A DNA stretch of 64,000 nucleotides from Cladorhizidae sp. MBARI D1340-BT2 (GCA_028752905.1 JAQNBH010000013.1:25178549-25242548), one strand, 5' to 3'; counted from the first letter of the stretch, positions 47,681-58,065 are shown. Notes: generated from the letters alone by a model not told the origin. Made by a program: numbers and translations.

Positions 47681-48396
47681 ATCTTTTTTTAAATGTATTT
47701 TTTTTAATGGGAAACTGTACACGTGACAAAATACAACGCACACACATCCATAATGGGCATGGCCACTGTTCTATTCAGGTCGGATTGGAACAATTGGCAA
47801 GTTTATGTAGTACAGAAACAGCTGGCCAGCCGACTAGTGATGTTCAGAAATGCTCTGAAGGGTACTATCCCTAAAAGAAGTAAGTGCCAGTGTCTGCTCG
47901 AGGTGTCTAGCAGGTTAGCTTTTAGGTTTTTGCATTTTAGCTTTATGTCTTAGGGGCATTGCACCCTAAAATTCAAAACTGGCCTGCATTTGAGCCTCCA
48001 CAATCTGCTTGGTTCCCCTCAGTGATAAAATAAGGTATCCCACTGCCTGGACATCCGGCAATTCTGCGGATCCCACGGTAGCATTTCAGGAAGCCCACGT
48101 CGCCCTGCGCACAGGGTCCTCTTCTCCACCAATACCATGGCAATTGTTGGGGATTTCAAGCCTTTGAATTGAGGTTCAGTAATCTTTCGCTGCTAGAACT
48201 ATGGTGTGTTGTCCGAAAACATCCCTTCTCCTTCCTCGTCACTTCAGAGAGTGCAAAATTGTAGTTATCTAGCATCACCTAAACATCATCTACACTCAGC
48301 TCAGAAGCCATTTTTCTCATTCGAACGGATGAGTTTGACGTCACAATTACGTTAGATACCTAGGCACTATAAGTTGGATACTGTATTATAAATATA

Positions 48397-49791
48397 GTGA
48401 TCCCTCCGTATTAAGACCCTCCCAAGTAAGACCACCTCCATTATACAACCATTTTTACTTGCTCCCGGTTGGCTGGCTTTATTTTGCCCCTCCCAAGTAA
48501 GACCCTCTAAGATAAGTCCACCTCTCTTATAAGACCACTTGGCTGTGTCACTATCCACCCAAATAAGACCAAGCACCCAAGAATACTGTTTTTTGTTTGA
48601 AGATCTACCTTCCATTAACTGTGAAAGATCAGGAACTGGTACATATTTACATCTGCAATGATCCAAAGAGGGACCTCGGCATCGAGTATGAGGCACAGGC
48701 CAAGGCATGGATGAGCGTTCCAATCTGGGAGCAGTGGCTCAAGCACACCAACTATAAGATGCTTGCCGAGGGCCGGAAGATCATCATCTTCATTGACAAC
48801 TGCTCAGCGCACTCAGATATCAACCTCAGAAACCTCAAGCTGGTCTTCCTGCCCGCCAACACCACCTCCAAGCTTCAGCCTATGGATGCTGGCATCATCC
48901 AGGCCATGAAGCTGGTCTACCGGAAGCGGATGATCCGCTACATTCTCCGGCTCATGGACGACACTGTGAATGCCGACAGTGGTTGCACTGAGAAAATGAG
49001 CTCGCTTGTCAAGAAGGTGGACGTTCTGATGGCAATCCGCTGGCTCAAGAAGGCCTGGGATGACCTCCACGTGCCACCATCAAGAAGTGCTTTAAGAAGT
49101 GTGGCTTCACGACCACCACTGCCCCTGCTGCTGAGGTCGAGAAGCTCACCATCTCAGCTGAGAATACGGTCATCAATGCGCAGCTGCCTGAGGGTGTGAC
49201 ACTGGAGGGCTACGCCAACATCGACAGCGAGGTGCACACCAGTGAGGACCACTATGATTCTGCCCTCGACCACACCCTCGCCACCCCTGCTGACTCCTCC
49301 CCTGAGGAGCCTGAGTCAGATGATGAGGAGGATGGCCCCATGCCCACTCCTGTGACTGTGTCAGAGGTGTTCGAGATGGTGTGCAAGCTGCGTGACTTTG
49401 CCACTCATCGAGGCATTCCCAAGCTTGTGGCATGTGCTGATTCTATCGAGCAGATGGTCATCCACAACAGGATGGAGCGGACTGTCCAGTCCAGTATCTC
49501 AGACTTTCTGTGTCCTAAGGACACTGCATGAGTCTAATGTCCAATATACAATGATAACCAATGTCTTTCTCAATACACACCCATAATTCCAAATGAGAAT
49601 ACAGTATCTTGTCTGGGGAGCTTGCAGTTGGTTTAATATTATGAATGCGTGTACACTACACAATAAAATCCATTGAGCAATGCTTTGTGAGACCCCTGCC
49701 ATGCCCGAGAGCGATATTCCCAAGTAAGACCACCTCTCTAATAAGACCAGTTGGGAGTGCTCCTTGGGTGGTCTTAATAGGGAGGGACCAC
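48397..49791 (+). mobile_element. Tigger/pogo-type element, 5' internally deleted
   Basis: The left end GTGATCCCTCCGTATTAAGACC and right end GGTCTTAATAGGGAGGGACCAC are inverted with two mismatches. TA dinucleotides flank both (48395-48396, 49792-49793). Internal copies of AAGTAAGACCACCTC recur at each end. The left end runs after about 200 bases into the middle of the transposase, so the N-terminal DNA-binding region is deleted. Confidence 0.85.
48599..49531 (+). pseudogene. Tigger/pogo (CENP-B-like) transposase, C-terminal half
   Basis: The DDE core remains in part. IIIFIDNCSAHSD (second acidic residue) lies near 48782-48820, and LVFLPANTTSKLQPMDAGII (third) near 48841-48900. The basic block KLVYRKRMIRYILRL follows. 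A frame change near 49075 leads to a C-terminal tail with KKCGFTTTTAPAAEVEKL, an acidic PEEPESDDEEDG stretch and a final helix ending SISDFLCPKDTA. The N-terminal CENP-B helix-turn-helix domains and the first aspartate are missing. It is more GC-rich than its neighbours, consistent with a relatively recent insertion. Confidence 0.9.
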
Positions 49792-50048
49792 TATGGACAA
49801 GGCTCATATATTTTTTGTTCTTGTTGGTGCCATGTAAAAATTAAAAAAACACCTTATGGAGTCAAAGTGTTCAAAGATTTTTTTTAGTGATGTTGCTATA
49901 GAGGTGGTCTTGGGCTAGAGATAAGATTGTAAAGTACACTCAGTTCACAACATATCACTTAATGTCACATTTCATCGCTACTGTTGTCAGGTCATTTTCC
50001 TCGACCACTAGCATTGCTGGTGCACTTTGAGTCTCATAATGGACGACA

Positions 50049-52999
50049 CAGGGGCAGATCTAGACATTTTCACTGGGGGGGTTGACTTGTTTGACAGTTA
50101 TTTTTTTTTGTATCGTCACCTTTAGCTCTTTTGAGTGTTTCTTTCAAATTGATTACAGAAAGTTTTAGTACATATAGTACAGCATCAATAATATCGTCAA
50201 TGGAAGTCATTACGCACACAAAATAGACGAGCTAAACATTCTACGGGCATGTTTGTTCACAAATATTTCAATTATTTTATCTCTGTTGAAGTTGGTACTA
50301 CTATGCTGAGCCATAAGTATGAGAGATGACAGTCTGGACGTAAGCATAGTGTTTCGAAGGTAATTTTTGGTCCGCCGAAGAGTAGAGAAACTATGCTCTG
50401 CTTCACAACTGGTAATAGGTAGGACGCAAGCACTACACAAAAGGGTATAATTATATGTTGGGGAAATCTCTGCGAAAAGCACTAATTGCATTTAGCAAGC
50501 TGTTAGGAACTTCATCACCTGCATCCAATCTTCTTTGTCCATCTTGACATCTCATTTTGGAGCTGTACTGGAGAAGGAAGATGGCACTCCCATGTAAGCA
50601 TGTGAGCGACTTCTGACACTGGGTCAAATTTATCAGTGACAGAAGAAATGGCTGGTGTGAGAAGCTAAAGCTCAGCATAAATTCTGCTTTCCTTGTTGAA
50701 CCATGACTCCAGTTGACAGATGATGGTGTCAAGGAAAGGAATAGCTATAAAATATTCTTGAGCAGAACCACCAGGATGGTTATTTCTATGGGCTTGCCTC
50801 TCCACTCTCCTTGGAAGAGTTACTCCAACAAATGTTAGTATAGCACTTGCTTCTTTATACCACTGATCAAATACATTGTCAATATCAGCACGTCTAGACT
50901 TGATGAAGTCAATAGTTTCATCCGCTTGCTTATAGGCTTGATAGATATCTTGATTTCTCTTCTGAAGGGCTGTTAGTGGCTTTATTGATTCAAGAGCAAA
51001 CATCACAGTTGTTAAACAAATAGCATGGCATGGAGTTTGCATAGTTCTCAATAGTCCTTGAGCTTTAATACGTGTTTCCCTGTCCCAACTCCAGTCATTG
51101 AAGGTAGATTCATCACCCTCAAGTTCAGTAACATAGACTGATTCATAAGCAGCTGGGTTTAAGATGGCTTCAAATGTTATGCTATACAAGCATACATCTC
51201 TCATAGCATTTGTGACGCTCAACCCACCTTGTTTTCGAAAGACCTCGTACTTTCTGCTTTTTTGTTCTGGATGTTTAGTACGCAGAAAAAAGCATTGCAG
51301 CTTTGATGAGTCATGAAAAAAGAAGAACGTCTCATTTATACTGTCAATCATATTTCAAACTTCAGCTATCTTGGATGATTGACTGATCACCAAATTAAGA
51401 CAATGACTAAAACAGTGTGATAAAAATCAAGAGGAGCCTTTGCTTTAATTTGAGCCTGACATCCAACACAAGATGAAGACATTGATGAAGCTCCATCATA
51501 GCACTGCTCAACACAAAAACGGAGATCTCTGTTGTGCTTTTCAAGAATGCTTAGGACAGTTTCTCCTAGCACACTTTACCAGTTGTTCTGGCTAGTCAAA
51601 GAATGCTTCTTTCAATACTGGTTTTTCATTGGACACCAAGTCAATGTACCTCAAACACAAAGAAAGAATTAAAGTTACTTCGTCACCAATAACTGAAAAG
51701 AAAGGACTAGCACCTTCTGTGTTCATAGCATGTAAAATGCTTTCTTGAACATGCTACTTAATGCAATCAATAATATCATTTTGGATTGTTTTACTTGTAT
51801 ATCTCCGCATTTTCCCACCCATTATCCAATGTTCTTTCAGAACCGGATCTCTACCAGCAAATGCTTCAAGGATAGCAAGAAAATTACCTCTATTGGAGGA
51901 GAGATCAGCAGTAGAATCATCACAGTGACCCCGAAGAGCTATTCCCTGCTTACCACAAAGAAGAATTGCATCAACAACTGATCGCAAAATAATTTTATTA
52001 TTGACTAAATTTTCTTGCTTAGTCTTATCAATTCTGCTATCAATCTTTGACTGTGGGTGCTCATAGTTGTATAGGAAATCTTCAGCAATCTGAAGTGCAT
52101 GGATATGATATGCAGACTCATGATTATTCCTGGGTTCTTCTTGCTAGAGCTAAGAGCTTTTTCAAGTTTCTGAAATGGAAACCTAACAAATGCACCACGT
52201 TTTGAAGTGTCATCAGACCTATCAAAGAGAAGACACACTCGACATAGCCCACCATAACTTTACATGCCGCTCGACTCCCTGACATCCAAGAAGCTTGGTA
52301 TGTCAGATTTACTGGCTTTTCACCTTTATTTGAAATCATTTTTGCTGTGGTTGGATGTTATGTCTGAGATAAGTATAAATTTGAGCATCAGTGATATGAG
52401 TGCTTAAACTCTCCAAAAGCTCACCTACGTCATGGGAATAAATGTCGGCAAGTGAACTGCTACAGCCTGCTAGTGATTGAATCATGTCTTCTTCAGGACT
52501 GGAAGTGGAGTTATCACTCACAGCAGCATCAACTGGAATCTGTACCACCACTGTACCTACAGTTTTTATCAAATAAAAATGTTGCTATGGTTCTTAACCA
52601 TTGATTTGACTCACTTGGTAAAGGTTGGAAGAAACTTTTTAATGTCACTTGCTGAGACCTTCCTGCACTTGGTAGTAGGAACTTCCATTTCAAATATTTC
52701 TAGATCCTTCCAAGCTGCAGTGCATGTGTTCTCCAATGCTAGTCAGACACATCATAGTCAGACACATCATGTGACTGAGGACTGTCTGACAGTCCTTAAT
52801 TCTGTCCATACAAAATGATTTTTCATTCACACCTTATCTCTTCATCAACACGTCTTTCAACAAACATGCCACATTCTCATGTCCTATGCATGTGTTGTAC
52901 ATTTGCACTGAGTTTGAGTATAATTTAGTGGGTGTGGTTATATTCTTGAGGGGGGGGGGGGTTCTGACCCCCCAACCCCCCCCCCTAGATCCGCCGCTG
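50049..52999 (-). mobile_element. Third hAT element (CAGGGGC-GATCTAG ends)
   Basis: The plus-strand left end CAGGGGCAGATCTAG (50049) and right end CTAGATCCGCCGCTG (to 52999) are inverted with two mismatches. Flanking octamers GGACGACA and CGTCACCT do not match, so the target duplication is lost. A G/C-rich foldback (GGGGGGGGGG...ACCCCCC) lies just inside the right end. It encodes a hAT transposase on the minus strand. Confidence 0.85.
50210..52572 (-). pseudogene. hAT transposase (TTF-finger, DUF4371-type), broken
   Basis: From 52572 downward, the N-terminus (MIKTVGTVVVQIPVDAAVSD) is followed by a TTF/ZMYM-like cysteine-containing segment (AACKVMVGYVECVF) and GAFVRFPFQKLEKALS. The core includes ILLCGKQGIALRGHCDDSTA (51890-51985) and CVEQCYDGASSMSSSC (about 51470-51530). 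Then comes a long open stretch (50665-51351) of the C-terminal helical region. The hATC end has PITSCEAEHSFSTLRRTKNY and RLSSLILMAQH (about 50290-50430). Several stops and shifts interrupt it (for example around 52240, 52010, 51570, 51400 and 50660). It is the same superfamily as the element at 26.1 kb but clearly diverged from it. Confidence 0.85.
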
Positions 53000-53169
53000 C
53001 GTCACCTATTAATAATTTAATAATACATTGCTTACCATCCGCACCTCAGGAGATATGGACATACGATTTACAGACCATTCTTCTGTTTCGATTAATGCAA
53101 CAACTTTATTGCACATTGTGATTAATTGCAATGTGATGATTAATTGTTTATTTGCCGTTTCTCTCACTT

Positions 53170-53560
53170 ACCAGCAGTGACTCAACGCAATCTCCAGCAG
53201 TCTCTCCTCACCCACCAACATTGCTCCATGATCTCAATCTCTAGCAGTCTCTCCTAACCTACCAGCTGTGCCCAGCTGAATCCCCAGCAGTCTCTCCTCA
53301 ACCAGCCAGCAGTGCCCCACCTCAATCCCCAGCAGTCTCTCCTAACCTACCAGCTGAATCCCCAGCAGTCTCTCCTCAACCAGCCAGCAGTGCCCAGCTC
53401 AATATCCAGCAGTCACTCCTCACCCACCAGCAGTGACCCAATTCAATCCCCAGTAGTCTCTCCTCACCCACCAGCAGTGACCCAACTCAATCTCAAGCAG
53501 TCTCTCCTCACCCACCAGCAGTGCTCCATCCCAATCTCTAGCCATCTCCCTCGCCTGCCT
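53170..53560. repeat. Minisatellite (CCCAGCAGTCTCTCCTCACC)
   Basis: About ten units of 38-46 bases containing CAATCCCCAGCAGTCTCTCC and ACCCACCAGCAGTGAC. The Ser/Gln-rich frame across it is a by-product of the repeat. Confidence 0.9.
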
Positions 53561-54761
53561 GCAGAGGCTCCACCTCTACCACCAGCAGTCTCCTCTCTCC
53601 TTAAGAGTCCTTGCCATCAACAGTTACAAAAAAAAGAGCTTCTCAGCCATTCAAGTTGGTACTCCTCCCGACTAAAGCAGTATGGGTAGGGCCTGAGCAC
53701 TGCCACGCAAGTTGGCCAGAGGAAATATCTGGACCAGATAAAATGAAACGCTGCACACTATTTGGAAACAGATTTTTTCCCTATTAGGTCTACCAGATAG
53801 TGAATTGGGTTTCCTCAAAGACGACAATTTTCTTGTTGAGTGTTCCACCATTTACAGCACTGGCTAGAAGTGATATGAAACAGGAACCTGGATGCAGTTC
53901 AGCAGACCAGTAACACCTGCAACTACATAACAACCAAGCACATGTTAGTGTGCATGAGCTTTCAATTGTAATTGCGTTGAATGTGGTATTTGATTTATAT
54001 TCACCGGTTCTTACAGTTCATTCATCTACAGTTGTCTTGAGGTGCATTTTCGAAGTGGTGGTCAAGAGAGATGTCCTTTAAAAAATAAAGAAAGAACAAG
54101 GGCTTTTCGCAGAAGCGTCCACCTAGAATAAAGTCCTCATGGTTCCTTCAACTATACACGCTCCCGATATCCTACTTGGGCTGATGGCAACACAGATGCT
54201 GACCTTGGATGCTTGAGCCTGTGATTTATTAACTGATTCCTCCAGTTGCCCCCCCCCCCCCCCCGTCCCTTGGACAACTGTCTAGGTTTCACAAAAGTCC
54301 CTGGCAACTATAGTCGGTGGGATAGCTTAAGATGGCGTTTAATTTTTTTTTGTTGCTAAGCAATTGCCTATAAACAAAATACGTAAACTTGTCTTACTCT
54401 TACAAGTTTTGGAACAAACACTTGTAAGTATTTGAACTGGAAAGAATGCATTTATGTAAAATATGAACAGTAGAAGGCATTATCTGCAGTACACTTTTTT
54501 CCCTTTAGCCTTGTCCTCGACAAACATTTGAGGAAAGACTAGCTAGATAGCTAGATTTAAGACAAAAGAGGTCCCGTCCCTCTCATACCTGCGAGCAACG
54601 TGAGCAATTTCGCACAACAAAGTTATCACTAGACAGAAACACTATTCCTACAGAGAGAGACCCACAAGAACATTTTCCGATCTCTTCTCAGTTTAGATTG
54701 GATAGTTCCACTCTGTAAATTTTAATTTTACCCTCCAACAGCCACTCACTCCTTGCTTTAC
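53561..54761. other. Non-coding, nothing recognised
   Basis: A 16-base C run lies at 54249-54264. If the catalase exon at 54.8 kb belongs to a gene, this would be its downstream intron or 3' flank, but I see no further exon. Confidence 0.4.
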
Positions 54762-54938
54762 CTGATATTTCTCTAGTAGCTTGGCTATCCTGCCACCATA
54801 GTCCTTGTCAACTTGGGAAAAGTTCCTGACAACCCTGCGCTGGATGAACTCGGAGGCACCCTTCAGGTGCTCTGCTATGTTATTCACGAGATTGGTACGC
54901 TCCCGCTCGTTAAGAACCTTACGCCAAAAGATTGTCAC
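54762..54938 (-). pseudogene. Catalase, isolated C-terminal exon
   Basis: A 177-base (59-codon) minus-strand exon is bounded by acceptor TTCTCACTCCAG and donor GTAAAG. It reads VTIFWRKVLNERERTNLVNN, then IAEHLKGASEFIQRRVVRNF and SQVDKDYGGRIAKLLEKYQ. This is the catalase C-terminal helical region. It is in phase and undamaged. The exon lies 30 kb above the N-terminal catalase exons on the same strand, which is the wrong order for one minus-strand gene, so the two must come from separate copies. No other catalase exon is visible between here and the window end. Treat it as a partial gene or relic. Confidence 0.8.
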
Positions 54939-55064
54939 CTGGAGTGAGAAGAACAAGAGTATGAACAACAACAACAACAACATGATCTGCAAACTAAATA
55001 TAAACAGAACTAAATATAAACAGAATGCCTGAATCCCAACCATCCAATATCAATACTAACCTTC

Positions 55065-55160
55065 CCAATAATCAACTTGAAATTGTACTCTCTCGACGTT
55101 CTAGAGCACCTAGTCGAAACGTCGAGAGATTCAAGTTGATTACTGAGGTTATTGGAATGT
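55065..55160. repeat. Dispersed hammerhead-like repeat, copy g (head-to-head palindrome)
   Basis: AATAATCAACTTGAAATTGT then CTCTCGACGTT is the reverse complement of the right half. It is fused directly to CTAGAGCACCTAGTC GAAAC GTC GAGAG and the AAGTTGATTACTGAGG tail. CTGATGA is lost at the junction, but the stem II remnant, GAAAC and GTC are intact. It can fold into a near-perfect hairpin of about 30 base pairs. Confidence 0.7.
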
Positions 55161-55936
55161 TGTTATATCAACTGTGAGTTTACTGAGAATATTGATACTG
55201 TAAAACCTGGTTGTTAAGCCTCTTGATGTTCAGCAGAAAATGAGCTGTAAGCGCTGGTCTCTCTGTTGTTACAAACTGTCTCTGTTAGGTGTGCATGTGG
55301 TACCTCGCTAAGAAGCGCCGGTCTTACTGAAGTTGAAAAAGAAAAATGCAAGATGTAGAGGATGCCTACATGTAGCACGTAACAACTATGGGAATCTGGG
55401 GGCATGCTCTCCCAGAATAAAAAAATTAATAAATAGATGCTCTGAGATTGATTCTGAGACACTCTGGGGTACTAGTAGTCAGTTCTAAAAGGGAAGTCTA
55501 CACAGCCAGACTCAGTTTTATTTGGGTTGTGAAGGGGGGGGGGGACGGAATCTATATTCCTTTATTAATGCACTTTAATATAGAATTGTTAAGGAAAAGA
55601 AACATTTTTAGGGGGGGGGTGGGTGGATAAACCGGTCTTTGGGGAGATCCCAGGGCTTCCCCCCCCGCCCCTAAATGATGAAACCTGGTGTGTGTGGATC
55701 CCATTTTTTTGGTTTGGGGTTGTCCGAGGGTTGGCGAGGTGGCTTCTGCCTGGATATACTTGAATACTATAATGTGGAACTACAGTTGACACAAAAGTTG
55801 TAGAAAGGTAAACTGGTGTGTAGAAATGCTGTCCATGTGATCCATTTATTGAAGGGAACAATACTAGACACTTACATCATCATCGTATTATTGAGTGGTA
55901 TATAAATTAAAGCACAGAGAGAAACAAAACATAAAA
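55161..55936. other. Flank of the fourth hAT
   Basis: G runs lie at about 55530-55541 and 55611-55619, and a C run at about 55660-55666. No gene and no clear terminal inverted repeat are recognised. Confidence 0.4.
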
Positions 55937-57740
55937 ATGGATATTCGTTCACATTTCAGGAGTGCATCCAAGTCTTCGGTAGTTTCTGATTCTGAGGATG
56001 GTAATGAGTCTGAGATTGATGTACAGCCCAATCCTCCTAAGAAGCATTGCTCAAGTTCTACTTCTAAACCACCTTCCAAGTCAGGATCTGGAATCAGGGG
56101 ATACAACAAAAAGTGGGAAGAAACTTTTCCTTGGTTAGAGTTTGATTAGAGTTTGATGAAAATTTACAGGGTGCATTCTGCAAATTATGCAAAAAGGGTG
56201 GAAGATCTCTTCAGAGGACTGGTGGGGCTTGGATTACGAAACCATTCACTAATTGGAAGAAGGCGACTCAGAAAATGAAATCACATTCAAAAAGTGAAGT
56301 GCACCTTATATATATCCTGTCAATTGGATGTGGAAGCTGAAAGAGCTAGAAGAGAAGGATCCATTATCAGCCAGCTTCAAAATGTTGGAGAGCAGCAAAG
56401 ATTACAAAATAGGAAGTCGGTTAAAGCTCTAATCCAATGTACTAACTATCTAGCTCATCAGCACATCGCACGTACTACTAACTTTGACAAACTAGTTGAA
56501 TTGGTAGCGAGTTGTGGCGGAGAGACTCTTCAAACCTTTCTTGACATAGATGGAAGAAATGCAACGTACACCTGAAAAAATGGCTGTAGTAGAGTTTGTG
56601 AATGCTCTTGGAACATGGGTGGAAGAGTCTCTACTCAAGCAGCTTCATAAGGCACCATTTTTTTAGCATCATGGCTGATGAATGCACTGATGTTACTACC
56701 ATAGAGGAGCTGGCAATTTGTTGTCATTGGGTGGAGAGCAGTGTACCAGAAGAACACATCATTGAAATTTTACCCTTGAAGAAAGCTAATGCTGAAGGTA
56801 TCTATTGGAGTACTGCAAGGAAAAGAACATTCAGTTTGGAAGGATGGGATTTGATGGAGCTGCTACTTTCTCTGGTGACAAAACAGGAGTTCAAAGAAGG
56901 TGAACGAGCTCTCACCTCATGCATTGTTTGTCCACTGTCACTTTCATGTCCTTCAACTGGCTTCTGTGCAAGCTGCTAATGCCACACCAGGTATCAAGCA
57001 TGTCTACACTACTCAGATGACGTTATAGAAATTCTTTCATTACTCCCCAAAACGTGCAGAGTCATTAAAGGAGATTCAGAAAGTACTAGAGCTCAAGATT
57101 GTGAAACCGTCAAACACACGCTGGCTTGCACATGAGCGTTGTGTCAAGCAGTAAAAGCTAGTTACAGCTCAATAGTTCTTGCTCTTGAAAATATATATGA
57201 AACATCACATGAACCAGAAGCTCTTGGACTAAGTAAGTACTTTCTAGTCACTCCACAATAGCAGCAATGTACCTACTTAATTACATTCTTCCTCAAGTGG
57301 CAAAACTTAGCCATGCCTTACAAACCAAGCACCTGGACCTCTCCCTTATTTCTAGTCTAGTGGATGCTACTCTTAATTCACTTGATGATGCTATACTGCC
57401 TTCAGCAAATTGGGTTTTACAGCTACAAGATGCAAGAGAAGAGTTAAAAGCAGAAACAGGTATTGAAGTCACTCATTTAGATATATGCTCATTTCAAGAA
57501 AGAGTGGGCAAGCCTTTTATCAGACTCATCAAAGATAGCCGGTTTAGATCCTCCTCAAAAGATGTGTTATCAGCATTCAGTATTTTTGATCCAAAGAAAT
57601 TGCCCAGCCTCTCTACTCATGAGCTACCTTTTATATGGAGACAGTTCAATTCAAACTTTCATTGGACAGTTTCGTAAAGATTTACCAGCTAAATCATTGG
57701 AAGGAACTGAATTTGAGTAGGCAGCCATTGTCTCTTCTGA
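55937..57740 (+). pseudogene. Fourth hAT transposase (TTF/BED-like finger), C-terminus lost
   Basis: Starts MDIRSHFRSASKSSVVSDSE. A Pro/Ser/Lys linker and KKWEETFPWLEFD follow. Here an 11-base tandem duplication (TAGAGTTTGAT, about 56138-56159) creates a stop. Then, in another frame, GAFCKLCKKGGRSLQRTGGA and KMKSHSKSEVH form a C-x2-C...H-x5-H-type finger. Downstream blocks include NFDKLVELVASCGGETLQTF, FSIMADECTDVTTIEELAIC (first acidic residue) near 56658-56720, and later VTHLDICSFQERVGKPF and EWKTFSFLLRR. The hATC dimerisation region is absent after about 57775. No inverted ends were found, so the element is truncated as well as frameshifted. Confidence 0.8.
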
Positions 57741-57794
57741 CCTCAGCACGGAGTGGAAAACGTTCAGCTTCTTATTAAGAAGACAAAAGATCAT

Positions 57795-58065
57795 ACAGTA
57801 GCGGCCAAAAATAACTTTACGTTGCGTTTTCGATCAACGTACGTTGTACGCATGATGGGTTCAAATGCAACGGAAGTGTTACCATTTTAGAACGCACAGC
57901 GAACGGACGTATGTACGTACAACGCACCGTAGTACGCACCGTTGGTACGCAAGGTTTGCGAATCGACATCGCGAATCAGTGCATGAGACAAATGACAATT
58001 GCGCACGCACCTGTAGGCGCGGTATAACGCATGGCTATTCAAGAGTGTGAAGAGTTATTCAAGAC
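57795..58065. other. CpG/ACGT-rich segment
   Basis: About 270 bases strikingly rich in CG dinucleotides and in ACGTACG-type words (CAACGTACGTTGTACGC, CGTATGTACGTACAACGC, GTACGCACCGTTGGTACGC), in an otherwise CpG-poor region. It lies 640 bases upstream of the first recognised BEN-gene exon. It could be that gene's promoter or a recently inserted element end. No open frame is convincing. Confidence 0.45.

Larger units (their letters stand above)
45405..48152 (+). repeat. Long dispersed repeat, copy B (with piggyBac-like insertion)
   Basis: Same sequence family as 17612-19030. Homology starts near the ACACACAC stretch, breaks at 45454-46696 (the insertion), and resumes at AATGAAACTCATTCAG. It runs through ACCAAAAAGTCTGGCACCGA to CCAATACCATGGCAATTGTT. 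It includes a hammerhead-like module (47560-47680). The nature of the repeat is unknown. Confidence 0.85.

Noticed and set aside
53312..53689. Ser/Gln-rich protein frame
   Set aside because: Most of it is the CCCAGCAGTCTCTCC minisatellite translated; no domain, start context or splice support.
24984..54938. A single large catalase gene spanning 30 kb
   Set aside because: Exon order is reversed for the minus strand, and several unrelated genes and transposons on both strands lie between.
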